Assembly: GCF_027627575.1 (NCBI RefSeq) | Contig: NZ_CP114065.1 | Coordinates: forward strand, 3,348,001 to 3,412,000 | Direction: 5' to 3' | From: Kribbella sp. CA-293567 | GTDB lineage: Bacteria; Actinomycetota; Actinomycetes; Propionibacteriales; Kribbellaceae | Length of the DNA stretch: 64,000 nucleotides | In this document: piece after piece, positions 35,003 through 42,900 of the stretch | Numbering within the stretch: position 1 is the first letter of the stretch | How the letters are laid out: every line of letters begins with the position of its first letter | Made by a program: the position numbers and the translations under genes | Notes under the pieces: generated by a model | Database searches by the model: none | The model's input: the letters and a program-made list of their open reading frames with translations, nothing else | Told to the model about the DNA's origin: nothing

Positions 35003-35145
35003 TACGACGCCCCCCTGGCGGTCAATCATCGATCTCGGAAGCGCTCCCCGATCACGGACGGCATCGGGGTGCTACTGAATCGGTCACCGACAGTCTCCCC
35101 GCAGACCTCGTCACTGTCACGGCCACAGCGTGTTGTTGCGTGTCG

Positions 35146-35176
35146 GTTCGGGCATCGATGCCAACCAGGCCCGAAC
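35146..35176. promoter_or_regulatory. Inverted repeat upstream of the RamR-like gene
   Basis: GTTCGGG at 35146-35152 and CCCGAAC at 35170-35176 form perfect 7-bp arms, with a GCATCGATGC palindrome between them. It lies about 145-175 bp upstream of the regulator's start. It could be an operator or an RNA hairpin; the binding factor is unknown. Confidence 0.35.
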
Positions 35177-35260
35177 TGTGCCTTCCGATCCCTTGACAAG
35201 GTGTCGCGGGCCCTTACCCAGCAGGCGTTTGAAGCGTGCTGACCATGGCCCTGAAAGTGG

Positions 35261-35273
35261 TTGCTAATAGCAA
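35261..35273. promoter_or_regulatory. 13-bp palindrome, candidate operator
   Basis: TTGCTAATAGCAA is a perfect 5-3-5 palindrome and is AT-rich against a very GC-rich background, so chance is less likely than usual. It stands between the RamR-like gene and the small protein gene. Confidence 0.4.
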
Positions 35274-35482
35274 TCAATCACTATCGTGCGGGGTGCCGGC
35301 GAGGGGCACGCCGGACCGGCCGGGCCGCCGTTCGGAAGCGTTTTCCGTCGCTGCCGGTGACCGCCGGGGCCGCCGCCCGCATGCTGTCGGTGACCGCCGG
35401 GCCGCCGTCCGGTGAGGTGCCGGAAGGTAACGAACCGGGCTCGACGGGCGCATCGGCGCGGAGAAGGCGCATACTGGACCTG

Positions 35483-35710
35483 ATGGAGCCTTCCCGCGCG
35501 ACGACGCGTCGTCACCTGTCCACGAGTCCCTTCAAGCCCCGGGTGCCCGCCCCGATCAAGACGTTCGAGGAGGGGGACCGGGTGTCCCACGACAAAGAGG
35601 GCATGGGGCGGATCAGCGCCGTCGAGGGCCCTCACGCGGTAGTGGTCGATCTGGGCGGCGGCAAGCTGCTGCGCGTCCTGTCGCCCTTCGACAAGCTGCA
35701 CCAGCTGTAA
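35483..35710 (+). CDS. Small conserved protein with GDRVxHDxxGxGR motif
   Basis: 75 residues from ATG 35483; there is no strong ribosome-binding site. The C-terminal two thirds, FEEGDRVSHDKEGMGRISAVEGPHAVVVDLG, form a small beta-barrel pattern like that of CarD/TRCF-interaction or SH3-type modules. Similar short actinobacterial proteins exist, but I know no function for them. Convergent with the GH20 gene. Confidence 0.65.
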   Translation: MEPSRATTRRHLSTSPFKPRVPAPIKTFEEGDRVSHDKEGMGRISAVEGPHAVVVDLGGGKLLRVLSPFDKLHQL

Positions 35711-35852
35711 CCGCTCGTACGGCCACGCAGCGCGAGCTGGGCGAACAGAAGCCCGGCCGCGCCGAACCCTGCCCGGCTGACCCTCCGCGGCAGCCGCCGG
35801 TGCGCTGGATGTGGATCCTCCACCCCACCGGAGCTGCCCGCCTGCTGCCTCG

Positions 35853-38177
35853 TCAGGGAGCCGGCTGACCGAACAGCCAGAGCTCGTAGAGGGAGTAGCC
35901 GTAGGTGGTCGCGCGTTTGGTGCCTTGCATTCGCACCTGCCGCACGGGTTCGGGAGCGTTCAGGGTCACGGTGTCCTCCTTGCAGGTCGAGCTGCCGACG
36001 GTGGCCGCGTCACGCCACGTGGTGCCATCGGTCGAGACCTGGATCCGGTACGACGACGCGCAGGCCGCCTCCCAGAACAATCGTGCCGACGTGACACGAG
36101 CCGGCTGGGCGAGATCGAGCCGCAGCCACTCACCGTCGGTGTAGGCCGAAGCCCAGCGGGTCGCCATGTCACCGTCGTTGACCTGGTGGGCCGCCAGCCG
36201 GTCGAGTCCCGCCTCCACCGACGAAGCCGACGCCTTGGCGCTGAACGAGAGATGCTGCGATCCCGGGGGAGCGGCGGGCACCGTACGGATCGGGATCTGG
36301 GCTCGCTTGGTCAGCAGGACTCCTCGGTGCGAGGCCGGCACCTCGACGGCTGCGCGCGTCGTACCGGCAGGTGCTGTCCCGGCGGCCGTGAGACGCCAGC
36401 TCCAGACTGCTGTGTTGCCGGGGGCGATGACAGTGGAGCCGCGGGTCGCGACAGTGCTGGTGACGCCTTCCGCGTCGAGGAAGAGTTTGGGAGCGACGTT
36501 GGTCAGCTTCGTCGCGCTGTTGTTCGTCACTGTCGCCGTCACGGTGACGGATTCACCGGCCGGCAGAGGTCCAGGGCCGTCGACCGAGACTCCGATGCGT
36601 GGATCACCGGCACCGGTCAGCGTGCTCGCGATCAGTTCGTTCCCCGGACCGTTGCCGAGGGTTGCCACCCGGTCGAGGAACGCCGGGTAGCCGATGCCGG
36701 GATCCGCGCCGCGCCACATCTTCTGGGCCAGCACGCCGAAAGCCGGCTCGATCAGGCGATGGACGTCCAGCCCGTCGTAGTCGGCGTGCACCAGGTCGTT
36801 CCAGACCGCGGACATCGCTCCCCGCAGCAGCGGCTCACCGCGGTCCACACTCTCCTGTCCGGGAAAGACGTTGGGCTCCCAGTTGTCGAACAACCAGCGG
36901 CCGTCCAGGCCGCTGCCGTGGTAGTAGTTCGCGAACGGGACGACGTACAGCAGCGCGTAGTTGGTGTTGATCACCGGGTACCCGTCGGCGATCGCCTGCC
37001 GGGGGCCGTACCAGCCGTTGTTCCACGAGTTGATCGTCACGTCCCGGTCGTAGCCGGCGGCGCCGCCGGACATCACCGAGAGGCTGCCCCAGGCCGACGG
37101 GCTCTTGCCCAGCTCGCGGACGTGGGCGGTGATGTCGTTGAAGTACTGCCGGTACTGCGCCGCGTACTCCCGCGGGTACTCGTCGGCGCCGACGTGCACG
37201 GCCGGCCCGCGGAACCACGGCGTGAACTCGTCGAAGACCTCCTTCATGAACTCGGTGGTCGCCGGCCTGGACAGGTCCAGGTGGTCGGAGTTGCCGCCGT
37301 TCAGCCCGAGCCGGGGGTCGAACTCGATGAACGACCGGGCGTGGGCCGGGGCGTCGATCTCCGGCACGATCGTGACGTGATGGTCGGCGGCCACGGACTC
37401 CAGCCGGTTCCAGTCGGCGCGGGTGAAGGCGCCGTCGTTCGCGGCCAGCCCGGCGAACTTCGGGTTGTCCGAGGCGAGCCGGAAGGCCGACTGCGCCTTG
37501 GACCAGTCGCCACCCGGAGCGGTGATTTCGTTGTCGTTGAGGTGCAGCTGGAAGGTGTTGAGCTTGAACCAGCTCATGTACCGCACGTAGTCCCGGACGA
37601 ACTTCTGGTCGAACCAGCGCCGCCCGACGTCGAGCATGAAGCCCCGGACGGCGTAGTTCGGCCAGTCCACCGCGCTGCCGACCGGTACGGTCGCCTCGCC
37701 CGGGCTCTCCCGGACCAGCATCTGCAGAAGACTGCGGGTCGCCCAGAAAGCTCCGGTCGCCGTACGGCTCACGATGTCGACGCCGTCGGTGACCTCGAGC
37801 CGGTACCCCTCCTTGGCGGCCACTGCGGTGTCCGGACCGACCTGAGCGGCCGGGTCGATCCGCAGTACGACGTCGTCGGCACGGGGAGTCGCATCGACCA
37901 CGACGGTGACCCGCCAGCCGGCGATCGCTCCGAGATCGGTGCCGAGCTGATCGGCGACGCCCTTCAGCGCCGCGGCGTCGGCCGGTGCGACGGACACTCT
38001 GGTTCCGGGGCGCAGTCCCAGCCGACCGGTCCCGCCGGTCCACTGCTGCAGCGACGGCACCACGGCGGGTGCTGGATTGACCGCTTCGACGGGCTTCGCC
38101 GTCGCGGCGGGCAGGCCGGAGGCGGTCACCGCCAGAATGACTCCGAGAATCACCGAGAACCTTCGGAAACGATGCAT
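35853..38177 (-). CDS. Secreted GH20 beta-N-acetylhexosaminidase with C-terminal F5/8-type C domain
   Basis: 774 residues, ATG with GGAGGAG. Signal peptide about 1-27, a GH20b-type domain about 40-165, and a catalytic barrel about 170-500 (VRGFMLDVGRRWFD, LNTFQLHLNDNEI, HVGADEYP with the Asp332-Glu333 pair, WNDLVHADYDG). A Greek-key domain rich in VTVTATVTNNSA follows at about 535-640, and a discoidin-like domain at about 645-774 (DMATRWASAYTDGEWLRLDL). It should release terminal GlcNAc or GalNAc outside the cell. The gene is divergent from a ROK regulator that is its likely controller. Confidence 0.93.
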   Translation of the reverse strand: MHRFRRFSVILGVILAVTASGLPAATAKPVEAVNPAPAVVPSLQQWTGGTGRLGLRPGTRVSVAPADAAALKGVADQLGTDLGAIAGWRVTVVVDATPRADDVVLRIDPAAQVGPDTAVAAKEGYRLEVTDGVDIVSRTATGAFWATRSLLQMLVRESPGEATVPVGSAVDWPNYAVRGFMLDVGRRWFDQKFVRDYVRYMSWFKLNTFQLHLNDNEITAPGGDWSKAQSAFRLASDNPKFAGLAANDGAFTRADWNRLESVAADHHVTIVPEIDAPAHARSFIEFDPRLGLNGGNSDHLDLSRPATTEFMKEVFDEFTPWFRGPAVHVGADEYPREYAAQYRQYFNDITAHVRELGKSPSAWGSLSVMSGGAAGYDRDVTINSWNNGWYGPRQAIADGYPVINTNYALLYVVPFANYYHGSGLDGRWLFDNWEPNVFPGQESVDRGEPLLRGAMSAVWNDLVHADYDGLDVHRLIEPAFGVLAQKMWRGADPGIGYPAFLDRVATLGNGPGNELIASTLTGAGDPRIGVSVDGPGPLPAGESVTVTATVTNNSATKLTNVAPKLFLDAEGVTSTVATRGSTVIAPGNTAVWSWRLTAAGTAPAGTTRAAVEVPASHRGVLLTKRAQIPIRTVPAAPPGSQHLSFSAKASASSVEAGLDRLAAHQVNDGDMATRWASAYTDGEWLRLDLAQPARVTSARLFWEAACASSYRIQVSTDGTTWRDAATVGSSTCKEDTVTLNAPEPVRQVRMQGTKRATTYGYSLYELWLFGQPAP

Positions 38178-38295
38178 CGTGCTCTCCTCCGACCGGTTGA
38201 AGATTGATCGTTTATGCGCAGAACTGCCTGGAAGCAGCAAGTTGACGCATACCGTGGCAGCCTGAAGTGGTGTCGTCAAGCGGTCGGACGAGGCC

Positions 38296-38336
38296 TTGAC
38301 AAGAATATCTAAGACCATTTAACTAAAGCGGTCTTA
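38296..38336 (+). promoter_or_regulatory. Promoter and operator of the ROK gene
   Basis: TTGACA at 38296-38301 is followed 17 bp later by TTAACT, a weak -10 candidate. Overlapping it, TAAGACC at 38310-38316 and GGTCTTA at 38330-38336 form a perfect inverted repeat with a 13-bp centre. The placement suits autorepression by the ROK protein and perhaps co-control of the divergent GH20 gene. Confidence 0.55.
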
Positions 38337-38358
38337 CGAACTTGGGCGAGAGGAATCC

Positions 38359-39495
38359 ATGGCGTTCCCGCAGGTGCCTTCGCCGCGGCGCGAGCTGCCC
38401 GGACGGCGCAAGGCGCGGACGCAGGACAACCGGGTGCACAACCGCTCGCTCGTGCTGGCGACGCTCTACCATCACGGGCCGATGACCCGGCCCGAGCTGA
38501 CCCGCGCGTCGGGACTGACCGCGCCGACGGTGTCCGCGCTGGTCGGTGACCTCGCGGACGACGGACTGGTGGCGGAGACCGGTCCCCGCGACGGCCCGCG
38601 ACCGGGCAAGCCGGCGAAGCTGGTACGCCTCGACGACGGCAACGTCAACCTCGTCGTGCTCGATCTCTCGCACAGCGATCGGTTCACCGGTGCCGTGCTC
38701 GACCTGCGCGGCGGCGTCGTCCACCGGGCCGAGGTGGCTCTCGACGGCGCCCTGGGTCGCGAGGCCTTCGACCTGGTGTTCCGGCTGGCGGACGAACTGG
38801 TCGCCGCTGCTCCACGACGGGTGCTGGGGATCGGAGTCGGCACGCCCGGCATCGTCGACGACACGGGCACCGTCCGGCAGGCGGCTCATCTGCGCTGGAT
38901 CGGGCTTCCCCTCGCCGAACAGCTCGGCGACCGGTACGCCGTCCCGGCGTACGTCGGCAACGACATCAACCTCGCCGCCCTCGGCGTCCTGCGGTTCCGC
39001 CCGAGCGAGGCGCGGAACCTGATGGTCCTCTCGATCGAGCACGGTGTCGGGGCCGGCCTGGTGGTCGGTGGCGAACTGGTCGAGGGGGAGCAGTTCGCCG
39101 CGGGAGAGCTCGGGCACGTGACCGTCGACGACGACGGAGATCCCTGTGTTTGCGGGCGCCGCGGCTGCCTCGACCAGCACATCGCCGCCGCGTTCCTGCG
39201 GCGCCGGCTCGGTGCCGGCGCCGACCGGCCGGCTGTCCTGGCCGCGGCCGGCCGCACGCTGGGAATCGTGCTCGCCCCGATCATCAGCGCGCTCAACCTC
39301 GACGAGGTGGTCCTCACGGGCCCACCCGAGTTGATCGACGGCGCCTTCCTGCAGGCTGCGACCGTGACGGCCCGCGCGCGAACTCTCTCGCCGATCAGCT
39401 CGTCGGTGCGGGTCACCTCGCTGGCCGGTGACGACGACCTGATCCTGCTCGGTGCCGCCGGCCTGGTGCTGTCCGCCCAGCTCGGCATCTGGTGA
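38359..39495 (+). CDS. ROK-family transcriptional regulator
   Basis: 378 residues. The N-terminal winged helix spans about 30-85 (MTRPELTRASGLTAPTVSALVGDLADDGLV), and the ROK sugar-binding fold follows with GIGVGTPGIVD, GNDINLAALG, GHVTVDDDG and the zinc motif CVCGRRGCLDQH. ROK repressors such as NagC and Mlc respond to sugars; divergence from a GH20 hexosaminidase points to amino-sugar control (inference). Confidence 0.93.
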   Translation: MAFPQVPSPRRELPGRRKARTQDNRVHNRSLVLATLYHHGPMTRPELTRASGLTAPTVSALVGDLADDGLVAETGPRDGPRPGKPAKLVRLDDGNVNLVVLDLSHSDRFTGAVLDLRGGVVHRAEVALDGALGREAFDLVFRLADELVAAAPRRVLGIGVGTPGIVDDTGTVRQAAHLRWIGLPLAEQLGDRYAVPAYVGNDINLAALGVLRFRPSEARNLMVLSIEHGVGAGLVVGGELVEGEQFAAGELGHVTVDDDGDPCVCGRRGCLDQHIAAAFLRRRLGAGADRPAVLAAAGRTLGIVLAPIISALNLDEVVLTGPPELIDGAFLQAATVTARARTLSPISSSVRVTSLAGDDDLILLGAAGLVLSAQLGIW

Positions 39496-39528
39496 GCGCG
39501 TCGCTCCGCGTCGCTCTAGGCTCGGTCC

Positions 39529-39837
39529 ATGGCGGGCCCAGGCAAGACCCCTGACGGTCGCTATGTCGTCATCGGCGGACGGCGCTGGCGAGCCACCGAC
39601 CCCGCCATCCCGGACGAGATCCAGGCTCAACTCCGGTCAGAGCTGATGAAGGCCCGCCGTGCCGTCAAACAGGCCCTGCACGACGAGGACCCCGAGGCCG
39701 AACGCCGGGCCCGGGCATCAGTACAGGCGGCCAAGGTAGCGCTGGGCGAGCGAGGCACCCCGTGGTGGGAACAAAACGACCGTGAGCGCGAACAACGCTG
39801 GACGGACGGTCTGCGGCGCCTCACCCACGGCGGCTGA
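39529..39837 (+). CDS. Conserved actinobacterial hypothetical protein
   Basis: 102 residues. The opening TPDGRYVVIGGRRWRATDPAIP and the later ASVQAAKVALGERGTPWWEQ are a recurring pattern in actinobacteria, to my knowledge of unknown function. The middle is a charged helix. There is no signal or membrane segment. It stands alone 33 bp after the ROK gene and may be co-transcribed. Confidence 0.75.
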   Translation: MAGPGKTPDGRYVVIGGRRWRATDPAIPDEIQAQLRSELMKARRAVKQALHDEDPEAERRARASVQAAKVALGERGTPWWEQNDREREQRWTDGLRRLTHGG

Positions 39838-39900
39838 GCCGGCCGGTCGGTCGCCGCAGTCCTGGACGCCCGGAAGATTGTTGCCTCAGACACCTACTTT

Positions 39901-39920
39901 GAGTAGTTGATCTGCTACTC
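39901..39920 (+). promoter_or_regulatory. Hairpin in the leader of the DUF11 surface-protein gene
   Basis: GAGTAG pairs with CTACTC across an 8-base loop; flanking CCTAC and GTAGG could add an outer stem. It lies about 60-80 bp before the ATG in an AT-richer patch and could be an operator or a leader hairpin. Neither is proven. Confidence 0.35.
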
Positions 39921-39977
39921 GATGTGATAGGTAGGGGAGGGCTCTCGCCGGATGTGCGACTGAACGGGGACAAACAG

Positions 39978-42900
39978 ATGGCTGGTCGGCTGCGCCTCCT
40001 GCTCGCTGTGCTGCTGGTGGCCGGATCCGGGTTGGTGCCCTCGGCAACAGCTTCGGCGGAGACGATCCGGGGTTTCGGCAAGGTGTTCGGCGCGCAGGTG
40101 AACGGCGCCGTACGGATCACCGGCAACTCGCTGGAGACCTGCGACACCACGGTCGCCACCTGCCGGGCGGCGCTGGCCGGCGGCACCGCGAACGCGTCGA
40201 ACAACGAGTGGGTGATGCGGCTGCTCGACGCCGACACGGATGCCTCGACCAAGTCCTCGTCGGCGGCGACCGTCAGCCTGCCGGACGGCGCGAAGGTGCT
40301 GTACGCCGGACTGTTCTGGGGATCCAGCCGGGCCGCGGGGTCCGGTGGCACGGCCGGCACCGGTGACGGCAAGACGCTGAAGCTCCGGGTCCCCGGCCAG
40401 ACGGCGTACCAGACCGTCACCGCGGGGCGCACGGACTATCTCACCGCGGGGACGCAGGACTACTCGTCGTACCTCGATGTCACGTCGGTCGTGCAGGGCG
40501 CCGGTGGCGGCGAGTACTGGGGTGCGGACGCGGCAGCGGGTACCGGCGCCGACCGGTACGCCGGGTGGAGCCTGGTGGTGGCCTACGAGCACCCGAACGA
40601 GCCACTGCGCGACCTGTCGGTGTTCAACGGGTACGCGCGGGTGACGACCGGCGACGTGATCAAGACCAGCATCTCCGGGTTCCTGGCGCCGCCGAGCGGA
40701 CCGGTGAACGCACGCTTCGGCAGCGTCAGTTACGAGGGTGACGCCGGAATCAGCGGCGACTACTTCGCGGTGAACGGCATCCGGCTCGCCGACGCCCAGA
40801 GCCCGTCGGCGAACTTCTTCAGCAGCCGGGTCACCGACGCCGGAGCGAACCTGACGAACCGGACCCCGGCGAGCGTCAACTCCCTGGGCCTGGACGCGAA
40901 GGTGGTGGACGCCGCCGGGCTCCTCGCGAACAGCGCGACCAGCGCCGAGCTGACCTTCGCCAGTACGGGCGACTTCTACTACCCGGCCGCCCTGACCACC
41001 CAGATCGACCTCTACGCGCCGGCGATCCACGGCACCAAGTCGGTGCGCAACCTGGCGGGCAACGCTCCGGCGAAGATCGGCGACACCCTCGAGTACACGC
41101 TGAGCTTCGGCAACACCGGCGAGGACGACGCGCTCCGGTCCGTGGTGCGCGACGCGTTGCCACCGAACACCACCTTCGTTCCCGGCTCGCTGAGCGTCGT
41201 CGCCGGCGCGGGGACGGGAACCAAGACCGACGCGGCGGGCGATGACCAGGCGGAGTACGACGACGCCTCGCGCGCGGTGCGGTTCCGGATCGGCACGGGC
41301 GCGAACGCGACCACCGGTGGCCGGCTCGGCACGAACGTCAGCAGCACGGTCAGGTTCCGGGTCACGCTCGACCCGGCGACGGCCGGAACGACAGTGGTCA
41401 ACACCGGCTACCTGGACTACACGGCCGAGACGCTCAACAAGCCCTACACCTATCGCGCGGACGAGGTGCGTACGCCGGTGGCCGAGTCGGCGGACGTGGC
41501 ACTGACCAAGACCGGTACGCCGGACCCCGTCCCGGCCGGCGGGAACCTCACCTACAAACTCGTTGCCCGCAACAACGGTCCCAGTACGGCGCGAGCTGTC
41601 GTCGTCACCGACACCCTGCCGGACGGCGTCGAGCTGGTGTCGGCCGATCCCACCCAAGGCACCTGCTCGGGTGAGGTCGACTGCGCCCTCGGTGACCTGG
41701 CCTCCGGTGGCGAGGCAACCATCACCGTGGTTGTCCGGGTCCCGTCCGCCGGCACGGTCACCAGCCTGACCAATGTCGCGGCGGCCACCAGTTCCACCTC
41801 TGATCCGGACCAGAGCAACAACAGTGCCTCGGTCACCACGCCGGTCATCCGGATCGCGGATCTTTCCGTCGGCAAGGCGGTCGCCCCCGACGCCCCGGCG
41901 CCCGGTGAGCCGGTGAAGTACACGCTGACGATCCGGAACAACGGGCCCTCGGACGCCGAGCAGGTTCGCATCGCCGATTCACTGCCCGTGGGCCTCAGCC
42001 TGGTCAAGGCCGAGGCTCCGGCTCCGGCGACCTGTACCGCGGCCGGCCAGGACGTCACCTGCACGACCGACCGGCTGGCCGGCAGGACGACGCTGGTCGT
42101 GTCGATCACCGCCGTGCTGGATTCGGCGTACCGGGGTGGTCCGTTGGTGAACCAGGCCGCGGTCAGCAGCGCCACGCCGGACCCGGACCTGTCGAACAAC
42201 ACGGACACGGCGACCGTGACGCCGGGCCGGCCGAAGGCCGATCTGGTCGTCGGCAAGAAGACCGTCACGGCGCCGGTCGTCGCGGGCGAACCGGTGACCT
42301 ACCAGATCACCGTGCGGAACGACGGCCCGTCGGACGCGCAGGCGGTACTGGTGGCTGACGATCTGCCGGCCACCCTGACCGCGGCCACCGCCGACACGAC
42401 CGCCGGCTCATGCACGGTGTCATCCGGCCAGGTGCGGTGCGCGCTGGGCGATCTCGGCGCCGGCTCCACCGCCACGATCACGGTGACCGCGACCGTGGTC
42501 GCGACAGCGACCGGCTCTTTGGTCAACACGGCCACGGCGACCAGCACGACGCCCGATCCGGACCCGTCGAACAACACCGGCCGGACGACCGACGACCTCA
42601 CCACGAGCGCCGACCTGGCGATCACGAAGACCGCTCAGCCGGTCCCGGTGCAGGCGGGGAAGCCGGTTACCTACACGCTGAAGGTGAGCAACAACGGGCC
42701 GTCCGCGGCGACAGCCGTGACTGTGACCGATCCAGTTCCCGCGCCGCTGCGCTACGCCTCGTCGGCCACGTCGCAGGGCACCTGCAGCCAGTTGGACGGC
42801 ACTGTCACCTGCAACGTCGGCACGGTGGCGCCGGGTGGCTCCGTGACGGTGACCGTGGTGGCGAACGTTCCGTCCGGTACGCCGCCCAACCAGCTCGACA

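Larger units (their letters stand above)
35003..35482. other. 480-bp intergenic region
   Basis: No convincing coding sequence or RNA gene. It must contain the promoters of the RamR-like regulator (leftward) and of the small protein at 35483 (rightward). It holds a GTTCGGG/CCCGAAC inverted repeat, a TTGCTAATAGCAA palindrome, and two copies about 33 bp apart of a CGGTGACCGCCGG-type direct repeat near 35355 and 35388. Confidence 0.6.

Noticed and set aside
35003..35482. A tRNA or structured RNA gene in the 480-bp gap
   Set aside because: No cloverleaf arms, no GGTTCGAATCC-type loop and no riboswitch pattern; only short inverted repeats.
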